The notes beneath the pieces are model-generated. The model saw only the letters and a program-made list of their open reading frames with translations. It ran no database searches and had not been told where the DNA came from. Shown here in pieces: positions 1-12,015 of a stretch of DNA of 64,000 bases. A program made the position numbers and the translations under genes. Location: NCBI RefSeq assembly GCF_047511655.1, contig NC_133399.1, positions 1,863,333 through 1,927,332 of the forward strand, given 5' to 3'. Numbering within the stretch: the first letter of the stretch is position 1; each line of letters starts with the position of its first letter. This DNA is from Castor canadensis (Eukaryota > Chordata > Mammalia > Rodentia > Castoridae).

Positions 1-1100
1 ATTCTTCATTTGAAGAAGAGTCTGGAGGCTCTTCTTATTCAGAAAGCAGATAAGCAATGGGAGAAGTTGCTATGCTGATGATTTTGAGATCCCAGAGAAA
101 GAGAGAAAGTGATGACTCAGAGGCTGTTGAAGAACTCATGGAATGAAAAACATGTTAAAATTACTTCTAAATAGATCTTACCAAGTTTGAAACTGTGTAT
201 TTGTTGGCTTTCACTCTGTAACAAATTCACCAGTTAGTGAAGGTATAAAGGTTAAAATTGTTGTTTGGTTCCCAGTTATGGAGGTCCCCGCCCATGATCA
301 AATGGCTGTGCTGGATTTGGACATGGGGCCTGGCAGCACATACAATGATTCACACTATGGTAGGGAACAGAAGAGCAGAAGTAGAGGAGAGTCCAGTGAG
401 CTCCCTTGAGGTCTTGTCTCCAAAGATCTGAAAACTTCTACTTGCTACAACTCTTACATACGTGAAAATCATCCAATAGTCCCAAGCAAGGCACAGATCC
501 CCCACACCTTGGCTGTGGGTGACATTGCCTCAAATAGGACTAGATAGGAGGGAACGGGGAGTGGTTTGTCAACAGGTAGTAAGTTACAGTAACAATCAGG
601 GGTAGTACTTTCTGCATGTGTAGATGTGTTTGACATTCTACGCCGTCCAAGATTATAACACTGTACCTTTATCTAGGCAGCATTGGTTGGGCATGCCCAG
701 AGTTGGTAGGGTCAGAGTGTCATTTCTGTATGTACCCAAAGTCTGTGAAAGTCAAGCTTAGAGAAAGATTCATGGAAGCAGCCTCATGAAGAATGAGTTT
801 AAGAATATGACAGTTTACCTTTATCAGGACTTTAAAGTATCTCCATGTCACTTTCCCTCTGTTGACTATTAAGGTCAACATTGAATGACGGAGCATTATT
901 ACCATGTGAGGAAAAGGGGAAAGCAGGCAGGCTGAGTCCCCGGAGTTAAATCCTTAAGTGTCCCTGCTGCAGCACCAGGGACTATTGCTCTGTGGGGCCC
1001 ATTTCAGTTTTCAGTGTGGTCTTCAAGCTTGGGAATATGCTGTAGCTTCTGAATGTGGGTTTTCATAGAGTTTATTTCATTTCCATTTTATTTATAATAT
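1..1100. other. No clear gene; possible retrocopy fragment at 1-150
   Basis: The first 150 bases read, across frame shifts, as acidic and Ser/Glu-rich (SSFEEESGGSSYSES, then DDFEIPEKERK, then SDDSEAVEELME and a stop), which looks like the end of a processed pseudogene of an unidentified gene. The rest is non-coding; 600-1,080 weakly resembles 1,600-2,160. Confidence 0.3.
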
Positions 1101-1140
1101 TTAGTTTATTTATTTATTTATCTATTTATTTATTTATTTT
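1101..1140. repeat. (TTTA)n simple repeat
   Basis: Interrupted run of TTTA units. Confidence 0.9.
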
Positions 1141-1249
1141 GCAGTGCTGGAGATGGAAACTATAGCTTTTCTCTTGCTGGGAAATTGAACTACCAATGAG
1201 GTATTCATTTCTTTTCTCAAAGATTCACCTATTTTCATATTTGAATGTT

Positions 1250-1412
1250 GTTGGTGAAGGGCAAATAGTTCATGAGAGCTCATCTCCAAAAATAACCAGA
1301 GCAAAATGGACGGCAGGTGTGACCCAAAAGGTAGGGAACTTATTTTGCAAGCATGACATCCTGAATTCAAAGCCCAGTCCCACCAAAGTAAAAGAAAAAT
1401 GCATAAAATAGT
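1250..1412 (+). repeat. SINE-derived composite repeat, also at 34,740-34,930
   Basis: The right part is the tRNA/ID-like half (ttttgcaagcatgacatcct, then an attcaaagcccagtcccacc tail). The left part is shared, inverted, with 34,740-34,860, so this combination lies inside the larger inverted duplication or is a dispersed composite. Confidence 0.6.
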
Positions 1413-1599
1413 GATTTATAACTCAACATGCTCATCAGCCAACAGGATGCAATTGTTACCGAATTCATTAGTCAAAACCTGTGGAAAAACATTTTTGGGG
1501 GGAAGATAATGAATAAGCTGAAGATTCACTACATTCTAAGCTATAAGATTCACTTTAAATAATGAAAGTGTATAGAACTCAGCAAATTCTTGTATTCCT

Positions 1600-2160
1600 T
1601 GAGCAGCAGTGTTGCCTCTATGAGGCTGCATAGTACTTGAAATCAGGGGAGCCACAGGTAAACGCTGGTGGAGGTTTGCTCCTATCTGAGGGTATAACTC
1701 TGGTTGTCACGTGACCATTTTCTGTGCAGTGTTTTATTTTGGCAGGGATAGCAATCCTAGGTTCACACTTATCTATGTACACATGAAGGAAATCTGTGAA
1801 AGTCAGTCTCTGGGAAAGCCACATTTTGGTAGTTTTCTTGTGAAAGCATTTGCACTTGACAGTTTCCTTTGATTAGAACCTTAAAGTGACTGAAGGAGAT
1901 GGTCTTTCTGAGGAAAAAAAGGTCTGTAAGCCTAGGGATTTCTCAGTAGGGGATGGCAATCACAGTACACAATGTTCTCCTAGAGTTATGTCACCAGGTT
2001 TCCTTGATGATCACTGGGAACTTATGCCCTGCAGGGCCCCATTTTAGTGCTGTGTGCTCTTTACCATTGGAGTTGTGTGGAAACATGGGAGTATGGGTTT
2101 TCCTCATGGTCTTGTGTATAATTTGTTTCCATTTAATGCCACCTTCTCTTGACATTAAAT
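1600..2160 (+). repeat. Segmental duplicate, inverted relative to 34,020-34,450
   Basis: The plus strand here aligns along its length with the reverse complement of 34,020-34,450; landmarks are the stretches around 1,655, 1,790 and 1,985-2,060. A weaker direct copy lies at about 600-1,080. It is intronic or flanking sequence of a KZFP unit, with no gene of its own. Confidence 0.65.
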
Positions 2161-2279
2161 AGTTTAAATCTGTTTCTGGTACATTTTCATGTTCATGACT
2201 GAAAATGGACAAAAAAATAAGGTCTGAAGAAGCATTGGCCCTCTGCCTCATTCTAAATTCCTGATTTTGGACATTAGTC

Positions 2280-3540
2280 CTCAATCCACATGCAGTATTC
2301 TTGCCTGACTTTCAAACGCCTCCTTCTCTGATGTCATGGTATCTCTGTGGGACTCTGTACATGGAATTCCCTGAGTACACTTGTCCCACTTTCAGGAGGA
2401 ATAGCATGAAGGGCACAGATGTTGATACAAAGCTTCTGACTTTTCTGGAAGCCCAGGACAAGTTTTGAGAAATGAGGACATCTGAGCATTTTCTGTTGCT
2501 GGTTACTGTCTTATACATCTCCATGGCAAGGAAAGCATCCTGTTCCTGTCACTAGTGCTGTGAGGTTCTTTGTCTGAATCACTGGCCAATCAGAGAGGCT
2601 GTTTCAACCTTTTAGGAACCAATAATGAGCAACAATGTAGGTGGTCCATGGTGCACAATGGGGCATTAAGCCATCTGCCATGTTGTCCACTGTCCACTGA
2701 TTAAAGACTTCCCAGGCACATCAACTTTCACAGCTGCGTGATTTACACTGACTGCAGAATGTCACAAGACACCTGGTTTCATGACCAGTGTGAAAAGAAG
2801 ACAGTGCAGCCAGGACCTGCAGTTGGGTAAGAGGGGAAGGTCACAGACATGCTCGTGGCATTACTTGGGTCACAGTTATCTTCTCAATGTGTGAATTGAT
2901 CCAACTTTTCATGCCACTCATTCTTTGGTCTCCTGAAACCTTCACAATGGAGTAGGGTAGGGAATCAGGAGCTCTTTGTCCTTTCCTGCCTTGTCCATGT
3001 GAGGTGAATTCATCATGGCCCACAGTACTTGCTGGACAGCTCCACACCCAAACCTGAGGCTCCTTGTCTGTGTGGTGATGACAACATATCCATTGGGCAC
3101 TCTTGGCTTATTTATGGAGTTTGTGTGGGAAAGGAGCATTGGATTGCCATGTACCCTCTCTCTCCTTTCTCTAAGATCAGTTCTGAGTCTCCTATGAGAC
3201 TTTCAGATTCAGGGTAAACAGGGATTAAATCCCTGTCCTCTGAGGCCCCTCCTTCTTAGTGCTGCCAGTAACTCCCTGAATTTCCATGTATCCTCCTCCT
3301 TGCCAGAACCATTGCAAATGGGCATCCACATGCATACATGTTCCTCTTAGAGTGGAGGAACAACTTATTCCCCTCTCTCACATGCCTCTTAAGGTCCTCA
3401 GACTGTTTCTCATTGTTTAGTAGTGAAATCATGATTAACACAAGACATGATTTCAGTTCATGTAGTACACTAGAGGGTATGCCCAAAAGTAAGGTATGCA
3501 GGCATCCCGGTGGTTAGGCAGAGGAGCTTTGCTTTAAAAG
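2280..3540 (+). repeat. Duplicated block R, inverted copy
   Basis: Aligns as the reverse complement of 50,330-51,540, with further related copies at 43,200-43,900 and 62,500-63,620. It carries a CCAAT-like element (ccaatcagagaggctg, 2,586-2,601) that is conserved in the 51.2-kb copy. No coding frame is supported. Confidence 0.65.
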
Positions 3541-3564
3541 GGAGGAGAAAACAACAGTTCAAAG

Positions 3565-3690
3565 AAATTCTGGGGCCTGGTGGAGTGGCTGAAGTGATAG
3601 AGTGCCTGCCTAGGAAGTTGAGGCTTTGAGCTCAAGCCTCAGTACCACACTGCCTCAACCCCCAGGAAAAGAAAAAACAAAACCTAAGAA
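3565..3690 (+). repeat. SINE, tRNA/ID-like half
   Basis: Contains ggtggagtggctgaagtgat, gcctgcctagg and a ctcaagcctcagtaccac box, with an A-rich tail. Confidence 0.75.
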
Positions 3691-4064
3691 ATTTGAAGAG
3701 GAAAGATGACAAGGGTCACAAAATCAGCTTATACTGTAGGGAACAGTTTTTGCTTGAATCATCCTGTTCTGAAGGTGACAGTAAAGTGCACTTTGTTAGC
3801 CAGCTCAGTCTGAAGGTGGGTCAGTGTGTGAATGCACAGGACTGAAGGAAAGGGAGAAAATTTATAAATGCTTGCTTTATGGGTGGTTTGTTTGCAGTGA
3901 TTAATTCATGTAACCATTGTTGAGGCAAATTTATGAGCATTTGGGAAAGTGTAGGAGCTTGTCAGAGGTTATGAAGGGTGGGTGGATGAGGTAAGTATAA
4001 TATGAAGATTATTTGCTCTATTCTTTACAGAAAATGGGTTGGGAAATCAGCGTTCTTTTCCTCC

Positions 4065-4260
4065 ATTTTCTTTTGCAATACTGGTATTTGAACTCAGGGC
4101 TTACACCTTGAACCACTCTACCAGTCATTTTTGGGAAGGGTATTTTTGAGATAGGGTCTCACAAACTATTTCCTTTGAGCCACATTTCTCCTAATCTCTG
4201 TGTCCTGATTAGCTAGGATTACAGGCATGAGCAACCAGCAGCTGGCTTTATTTTTTTTAA
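4065..4260 (-). repeat. Dimeric SINE (B1-dID type), near full length
   Basis: Read on the minus strand: 7SL/B1-like start (gctcatgcctgtaatcctag), middle agaccctatctcaaaaata, then the ID-like half and an A-rich tail. Confidence 0.8.
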
Positions 4261-4689
4261 TGAGGTCATGGTCTTCAATCACATATTTACCAGAATTTCA
4301 GGAATTGGGTAAAATAATCATTTAATTCCTGTCATTTGGCTGTCACATGGTTGTTGAAAGAAGTTGTATCTGAAAAAAATGGAGAAAGTCTGAATTGTAC
4401 AATCAGACTGAAAAATATGATTGGGTTCTTCCTACAGGAGAAATGGTTTGTGTGTTTGAAAGAAGATGTGGGTGTGTAGTATCATTTTTACAATTTGGTT
4501 ATTGTGTCAGTTTCTGGCACAAACCTGTGCAATAGCCTGAGTATCAGAGAGTCCACTTGTGTCTCTAAAGATCCTTTCAGACAATGTCTGAATATATGTC
4601 AACGAGCTATCTCAGGATGCCACCACTCTAGCACTTCAGAAAGGGGACTTATGCCCCCATTATGGACACAATTATCTAGCATAAGCAAA

Positions 4690-5955
4690 ACCGTAAGTTC
4701 CATCCATAACACCAGAAAATTCAAAGAAGAAATCAGAAGATGGAAAGATCTCCCATACACATGGATCCGTAGAATCAGCATTGTGAAAATTACCAAACTA
4801 CTAAAAGCAATCTACATGTTCAGTTCAATATCTATCAAAATTTTCATGACATGCTGCACAGAAATAGAAAAATCAATCCCTAAATACATATGGAAACATG
4901 AAACACCTCGAATAGCTCAAGCAATTGTGAGCAGAAAATTTCATGCTGGAGGCATCACAATACCTGACTTCAAACTATGCTATAGAGCTATACCAATAAA
5001 AACAGTATGGTATTGGCATGAAAACAGACAGGAAGACCACTGGCTCAGAATAGAAGACCCAGACATAACATGCATCTACAGCTAACTGATCTTCTTCAAA
5101 GGAACCCAAAATACACAATGGAGAAAAAGCCTCTTTAACAAATGTTGCTGGGAAAACTGGATTTCCATGTATAGATTGAAATTCTATCCCTGTGTTTGTC
5201 ACCTTATACCAAAATCAACTCTAAGTGGATCAAAGACCTTGATATAAGGCCTGAAACTTTGAAACAACTCAGGTATTACAAAATACACTGGAACAAACAG
5301 GTATAGTAGAACACAAAAGGCTCAGCATCCAAGGTAAAAAATGAAGAAATGGGACTGCATGAAACAAAAGAGCATTTGAACAGCATGAGAAACAGTTACT
5401 AGACTCAAGACACAGCCCACAGAATGGTAGAAAATCTTTGCCAGATACTCTTCCAATAAGGGACTAGTATCCAGAATCTACAGGGAACTCAAAAAACTCA
5501 ACCCCCAAAGAATCAACACCCCATTGAAGAAATGGACATATGAGTTAAACAGGGAATTCTCAAAGGAAGAGGTAAAAATGGCCAGTAAATACTTGAAGAA
5601 AGTTCAATTTCCCTGGTTATAAAAGCTATGCAAATTAAAACAACACTTAGATATCATCTTACTCCAGTTAGAATGGCCATAATCAAGGGCAAAAAAACCA
5701 ACAAATGCTGGTGAGGATATGGAAAAAAGGGAACATTTCTATACTGTTGGTGGGACTGCAAATGAGTGCAACCAGTATGGGAAGCAGTATGGAGCTTCTG
5801 CAAAAAGCTAAAAATAGAACTGCCATATGATCCAGTGAAACCACTCCTGGGCATCTATCCAAAGGAAGGTAAGATAGGATACAATAGAGACACCCATATT
5901 CCAGTGTTCATTGCAACACTTCACTATAGCCAAGCTTTGGAAACAACCCTAGTAC
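4690..5955 (+). mobile_element. LINE-1 fragment, 3' part of ORF2
   Basis: The translated frame contains the typical L1 ORF2 C-terminal stretch with IPKYIW, RIAQAI, AGGITIPDFKL and WYWHENR, then continues through diagnostic 3' sequence (tactgttggtgggactgcaa, gccatatgatccag, caacacttcactatagccaa). It is 5' truncated and carries several stops and small deletions. Reverse transcriptase and endonuclease domains are absent. Confidence 0.88.
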
Positions 5956-5959
5956 ACTA

Positions 5960-7020
5960 TTGTGTGGGTAAGGGGCATTGGTCTGTACTGTACACCACTT
6001 CTCCATTCTGTAATGTGGAACCCAACTTTCCTGTGAGGCTTTCAGATTCAATAGAACCAGGGTTTAAATTCAAAACCATTCCCTCAGGCAAATGCTGCTT
6101 AACATTGCCCCAAATCTCTGAATTTCTACAGATCCTCCACATTGCAAGATTCACTGGAAATGGGATGCATGGCACACGATTGTTGTAGTGGAAGGTAGAC
6201 ATGTTATTCTCTGTGACATAACTGTTACTGCCCTTAGACTGTTTCTACACATTGCTCTATGATGAAATGCTCATTGCTGTAGGATATAATTTTGTCTTAT
6301 GGCATTATTGTACTGTGTTGGTAGCCATAGATGTGAGGAATGCAGGTGTCCCAATAGTTAGGCAGAAAAGAGCTTTGTTTTCCAAGAGAGGGAAGGACAA
6401 GAAAGAGTGGAAAGAACATGGGAGATAATGGATGATGACAGTTGGCAAAATCAGCTTTCACTGCAGGGAACTTCTTCCCTGTGATTATCCTGCTCTGAGG
6501 GTGACAGTAAAGAGGGCTTTTCTGTTGATTCAGGCTCAGGATGGGTAACAGTGAACAGTAGTGGAGGAAGAACAGAAAATTTACAAATGTTTGCTTCATA
6601 GGTGTTTTGTTTGCTCTTGACTTTTCTAGGTAGCTTTTTTTGTTACCAAAAAAATGGACATTGAGAATGTGTGTGAGGCTGTTGGAGTTTATAATGTGTA
6701 GGTGGATCATGTAGCTCTAGAAGGAAGAGATTTTGTTCTTTGTTGCTTTTCCACAATAAAAATGATTGACTGGTCAGTGTTCATTAATCACAGATATTTA
6801 CCAGAATGTGGGAATGAAATTCACCCATTTCATTTTGCCTTCATGTCTTTGGTGAGACAGTAATTTATACCTTCTAAGAATGTCTGAGAGGCAGAATCTA
6901 AGAGAAAGACAACTTTGGGTTCTTTCTGCTAGAGGAAATCTTTTGTGTGTTTGAGAGATGAGGGTGTGCAGTCAAATTTTTACAGTTTGGTTATATGTCA
7001 GTTTCTGACATACAGACGAG
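5960..7020 (+). repeat. Second direct copy of 3,110-4,530, also inverted to 33,340-34,020
   Basis: Aligns with 3,110-4,530 in the same orientation. Its 6,300-7,020 part, continuing to 7,250, is the reverse complement of 33,340-34,020. Confidence 0.65.
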
Positions 7021-7239
7021 TACAACTTTTAAGACATTTGGAACTTGATTAAGTTACGAAACATGAATTTTTCACATTAAATGTGATATACAACAACACA
7101 GAAAAGACATAGGAAACTATTTTGTGAAATAAACTCAAGATAACTCCCAAATACATGGAAAGATCTAACCATCTCAGGCACAGGAGGGATCTAGATGCCC
7201 TGATAGGCATGAATAAAGAAGGGTCTGTACGCATGTTAA

Positions 7240-7650
7240 AAATGTTGCATCAAAAACTGTAGAATGTATATTCATAGCGGCCTATGAAACACTCTCCAAA
7301 ACAGATCACATGTTGGGATAAAGGATGGCTTAGCAAATTATAAAAAAATAAAACAAGGCCTTGTATCTTATCAGACCATAATGGAACAAAACTGGAAGTG
7401 TGTACTCAAAAAAACTACAGAAAATCAAAAAGAAAATTATATAGATTGAACAATACGGTTTTGAATGATCAGTGGGCCATTTAAGAAATAAGAAGAAATG
7501 GTGAAAATACCTAAAGTTGAATGAAAATGAGAACACAATTTACCAAACACTCTGGTAAAGATTCAAGGTGGATAAAAGTGAGAAGTTGCTAGGTAAGAGT
7601 GCTTATATTAACAATTTGAATGATCTAAATTAAATATCCTTGTAAGTAGA
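7240..7650 (+). mobile_element. LINE-1 ORF2 fragment (5' part, diverged)
   Basis: Contains ccaaaacagatcacatgttg and cagaccataatggaacaaaa, which resemble the L1 ORF2 region at the endonuclease end. It has no intact frame. It interrupts the duplicated KZFP unit, since the inverted partner near 33,340 lacks it. Confidence 0.6.
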
Positions 7651-7869
7651 ACATACAAACCAAAAATGAATGGAAGGAGAGACATATATCAAGGGGGCTG
7701 TGCACTGGTGTGTCCCACCCATATCCCTACCTCCTTGGGATACTGACATCATAAGGATGGCATTTCCCATTCTGTCCATAGCAAAAAAAAAAAAGAGAGA
7801 GAGAGGGACCTCATCATTACCAGAAAAAACAAAAACAAACAAACAAAACTAAATGGAGCAACATGTCTG

Positions 7870-8015
7870 TCATTCCAGGGAGACTCTGTCACGCAAATAA
7901 CCAGAGCAAAAAGGGCTGAAGGGGAGGCTTAAGTGGTAGAGCACCTTAGAAGCATGCTTGAATGTATGAGTTCAAACCCAGTATCACCAAATCATTAAAA
8001 TAATAAAAATGTACC
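7870..8015 (+). repeat. SINE fragment
   Basis: Right part of a dimeric SINE: aaataaccagagcaaaaagg, aagtggtagagcacc, tgagttcaaacccagtatca, with a following A-rich tail. Confidence 0.7.
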
Positions 8016-8149
8016 CATAGAAATCAGAGGTGAAATGAATGAAATGGTGACCAAAAATTTTGAAAAGGTAGAAAAGCTTTGCAGTATTTTCATAACACTC
8101 TGAGAATGTTCAAGTTTCCTAAGTGGAACTCATGCTGTGCTTATGGTCC

Positions 8150-8900
8150 CCAGGTAGTCTGACTCATCCTTTTCATGTCCCATAGATGACTACTATGCTA
8201 GTCCTTTCCCTGCATTTTCCACCTTATCCAATAAATGGTGCTCATGCTTTTCTGACCATTTGGAACTTTGCCCAATGGATTACAGCCATCCATATAAAAG
8301 CCCTCTGGGTGCTGTGTTTGATGTCGTTTCAGAAAGGCTCACATGTGATACTGAACTAAATTATTTTCACATTACTTTCAGTGGTCATGTTGTTTGGGTC
8401 TTTTCAAGATGACTTCTCCAGGCTGTGAAAAATAGTTCTGGTTAACAGACATAATACATTCCGTGGGTATTAGAAATATTACATGGCTGCAGATTGCTTC
8501 ACAATTAGAATTACAGAAATGTCATTGGAGACTGTATCAATTGTCACTCCATTGAAGCATTTGCTTTGCTTATATACTTGGAGTTTTGGCCCATATTTCC
8601 TTAGCTAATGGCTGCATTAGGGACATGGATCTTGATTTGTACATGGTGGTTATGTTCAATTGATATTCTCATTTTTCAATCATGTTCTCATTCATTAGTG
8701 CATTCTGGATACTAATCCTTTTGTTTGGCTTCTATTGCAGATATTTATCCTCACCATTTGTCTTTTGCTCTCTTTAATATTAATACATTAACATTCCACA
8801 TTCATTTTTTATATTCTTTTGGTAATAACTTTCAAAATGCTCTACTTTTGGTGTTACTTTGAGACAGAGACTTCATACATAGGTCTTGAACTACATATGT
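8150..8900 (+). repeat. Segmental duplicate, inverted relative to 32,600-33,340
   Basis: Long alignable match to the reverse complement of 32,600-33,340 (for example ctccaggctgtgaaaaatag versus ctccagggtgtgaaaaatag). In the minus-strand gene this is sequence upstream of the KRAB exon. Here it runs almost directly into finger remnants at 8,934. Confidence 0.7.
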
Positions 8901-8933
8901 ATCCATGGGTCATCCGGAACCAAAGCATTTAGG

Positions 8934-10290
8934 TAATGTGAAAAAGGTTTCACTCAAGCAAATAACCTTCAGACACATAGAAGACCTCACACACAAGTGA
9001 AACCTTTGGATGTAAGCAATGTAGAAACTCCCTCATTTCAGTCACCTTCGAAGACATGGAAGAACTGGAGAGAAACCCTGTAGATGTAAACAATGTGGGA
9101 AAGAATTCATCTGGACCAGTACCCTTAAAAGGCATGACAGAACTCAACCTAGAAAGAAAGTGTTAGGAAAAACACCACTCACAAAGAAAGCTCAGGAGAA
9201 AAGTCTCACATCCACAGAGCAAAATTTAATGGCAGGCCCAAACTGCCAGGCTGGCCAGGGAAAGATGGCACAGCAGCAATTCTGGGCCAGGCATGGCTTT
9301 TTTAGAAGGGGGAGGTTAAGGAAGTTAGCGCATGTGTGGTTCTCTGGTAGGGGTGGGGCTGTCTTAGAGCACAGGAATTTCTGTTCAAGGACAGCGCTGT
9401 CCTTGGAAGTTTCTCAAATGAGGTCTGAGGATAAAATGGCTGCTGATTTACAAATGGTGACGTTATTGTTCTATCAGAAAGCCTATGTATAAGCAACTTC
9501 CAGTGACCTGAGAAACAAGGATGAACTCACACTCCAGAGAAAGTATGAGTGTCAAAATGGGGGACAACTTTCACTCTATCCAGTACCCTTCATACTCATC
9601 AAAGAATTCACACAGGAGAGAAACCAAATTGATACAAGCAATGTGAAAGCCTCCATTACTTCTAGTAACCTGCAAGCGCCTGAAAGAACTCATGGTGTAA
9701 ATAAACACTGGGAATGTGACAAATGTGGTAAAGCATTCACATATCCCAGTCTTCTTGAAAAACATGAATGAACTCAGAAACCCTATCAATGTAAGCTATG
9801 TGGGAATTGCCTTCACTCTTTCTAGTGAACAGTCTTTGACATTACAGCGTTCACATTGGTGCACAACCATATGCAAGTATACAATGGGCAAAGCCTTCAT
9901 ACGTTCCAGTGCTCTTCAAAAACATTCATAATTCACAATGAAAAATGCCTGTATTAGGAAAGCAATGTGGAAAGTTTTTAGAGAGAAAATCTATAGGTGA
10001 AGCCTAGTGAAGCTGTCTGTATCTATTCCATTCATCTTCAAACAAATGAAATAATACAATCTGTGATAAACATTACAGATGTAAGATATATGGGAAAGTC
10101 TCTCTTTCCCATTACCAGAAAATACATGCAAGATATGCCACTGGACAGAAACTTAATGTCTTGAAGTAATGAGGGAAAGCCTTCACTTATCCTGCTTCCT
10201 TTTAGTAATATGACAGAACTCCATTCTCAGGCAGATGAGAGGACACAGTGCATTGACCTTTTATTAGTGCAAACATGCCATGTCACATGT
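8934..10290 (+). pseudogene. KRAB-ZNF pseudogene, finger exon remnant (plus strand)
   Basis: Degenerate C2H2 fingers are read in shifting frames: near 9,000 a frame gives KPLD then QC, and at 9,713-9,770 a good finger ECDKCGKAFTYPSLLEKHE ends in a stop. Linkers decay from HTGEKP. The tail at 9,990-10,290 is shared with 13,400-13,700 and, inverted, with 27,395-27,600. An LTR-like insert at 9,161-9,495 splits it. The KRAB and linker exons and the first fingers are missing, since homology jumps from the upstream block straight into fingers. Stops and frameshifts rule out a protein. It is the inverted relative of the 28-31 kb gene. Confidence 0.85.
9161..9495. mobile_element. Candidate solo LTR inserted in the ZNF pseudogene
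   Basis: The finger pattern is interrupted in a linker at 9,160 and resumes near 9,496. The insert starts TGTTAG, ends CA and contains GC-rich, promoter-like sequence (ggtaggggtggggctg). No clear target duplication was seen, and class and orientation are unknown. Confidence 0.4.
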
Positions 10291-10374
10291 ATGTAGCTTG
10301 GTTTCCTCCACAGATTGTATGGAGAGAAAACTTGACTTATGGATTTGTGCTCTTATAGAATATATTCTACCTCC

Positions 10375-10530
10375 TGAGTCACACACCCAGTCCAGTCTGT
10401 TTTGCACTAGTTATTTTGGATTCAGGGCCTGTGAACAATTTGCCAAAGCTGGCCTCTAACCCTGATCCTCCTGATCTCACCCTCCCAAGTACTAGGATTA
10501 CAGGCATGAGCCACTGGCACCTGGCTTGTT
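10375..10530 (-). repeat. SINE (B1-like left half)
   Basis: On the minus strand it begins agccaggtgccagtggctca, then gcctgtaatcctag. A related right-half fragment lies at 10,690-10,765. Confidence 0.75.
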
Positions 10531-11429
10531 TCTTACAGATCTGTGGGTAGGTATTTCTAAATTTTACTCTGAAAATAAACTTTATGCTTCTTATTCTGCT
10601 GGATGCCTATAAAGACAACTGCATGGGATCCTGCATTAATAGGCTTGCTAAAGGCCTGGGAGGAGTCGCTTAAGTGTGTCTTTGTTTGTTTGACTGGTAT
10701 TTGAATTCGGGGCCTTGTACTTCCTATGCACGTATTCTACCAATTTACCTACCCTGTCAGCCCTTTGTGTGTCTTTTTTCATTGTGACTTTCAACATGTT
10801 CTACATTTTATGTTTCCTTGAGACTGCAACTTTGAACATAGCTCTTTCACTCGATATGTATCCCAGGCTGACATTGAACATAGGATGTATCAACCTCAGT
10901 CTTCCAAATGCTGGGATTAAAGGCATGTGAAATGATACCTGTGAGTGTTCAGTTTTTTCTTTCTTGTTTTCCAATGCAATTTGAATATTGTCCAACACAT
11001 AGGGGAGCATAGAATGCATGTTTTCAACTACAGCCTCAATTTGTCCTTGTCATATTTGCTAACAAGATTGTGCTTTTGGCCATCTGTGTATGATGCTGTT
11101 CTGTCAAGAATTTACTTCATCTTTACATTAAACCCAGTGAATAATTATTTGCCTTCTATTGAGATCTATTCATTAATCTCTTTATTATAATATAGCATGT
11201 TTAATAATACAGTTTCAACATTGCTTATTAATACTAGAATCTAGGTTACTTTTTATTCTCTTAATTCTCTCTCCCTTTCATCCTTTCTTTTCATTCTTTC
11301 CTTTTTCAGAGAAGTTTGAAGTTCTTGCTATATAGACCCTTCCAACCATTAACCCATAATCCTTCTGGGGGAATTACAAATGTGGGCCTTATTATTATGT
11401 GACTAAAAGGATCAGTTTCTTTCCTTCTG

Positions 11430-11620
11430 TTTTTTTTCCTGGGCCTGAGGCCTGAACTCAGGACTTTTGCAATCTAGGAAGAATGTACCACATGAGCCAC
11501 TTCAGCAGTCCTTTTTTGTCTTAGGGATTTTCAAGATAGGTTCCCTCAAACTATTTCCCCAAGCCAGCTTTGAAATGTGATCCTCCTGATTGCTGCCTCT
11601 TTAGGATTAAGATATTTGTG
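11430..11620 (-). repeat. SINE, diverged dimer
   Basis: Minus-strand B1-dID-type layout with both halves recognisable but many changes. Confidence 0.6.
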
Positions 11621-11814
11621 CCTAGGTGTGGGGATCACTTTCTTATTCCGATGATTTGAAATGCTTTAAGGCATTTATTCTATCTACTATACTTTTATTT
11701 TATCTACTATACTTTGTAAAGTGGATTTTGTTCCACAATTTAAGTGTGTTGTTGGAAGTAGAGAATTGTACACATCCAGTTAGATGTTATCATTTATTCA
11801 ACCCAATCTGTTTA

Positions 11815-12015
11815 GGTTTATTTTGGACTTACTGTCATTTGAACTCAGAGCGTTATATTTGCTGGGCAGGCACTCTACCATTTGAGCTACTCTGCTAGGC
11901 CTGTTGTGCACTGGTGATATTTGAGATAGGGCTTAGTATTGCTTTAAACCATGATCCTAGTGATCTTTGCCTCCTGACTAGCTAGAATTACAGGTATGAG
12001 GCAGTTGCATCTGGA
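11815..12015 (-). repeat. SINE, dimer
   Basis: The minus strand shows the left half (cataattctagctagtcagg type) and the right half with gtagagtgcctgcccagc. Confidence 0.7.

Larger units (their letters stand above)
3110..4530 (+). repeat. Direct duplicate of 5,960-7,020
   Basis: Two copies in the same orientation flank an L1 fragment. They share starts (gtgtgggaaaggagcattgg versus gtgtgggtaaggggcattgg) and a common 3' part (tttacaatttggtta versus tttacagtttggtta). SINEs at 3,570 and 4,060 are present only in this copy and so arrived after the duplication. Confidence 0.65.

Noticed and set aside
4495..4690. Upstream part of a 196-residue frame as a separate gene
   Set aside because: The frame runs from the duplicated block into L1 ORF2 sequence; the upstream part is not kept in the sister copy at 7.0 kb.
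8934..10290. Second functional zinc-finger gene on the plus strand
   Set aside because: Frameshifts, stops and an insertion in the fingers, and no KRAB or linker exon upstream.
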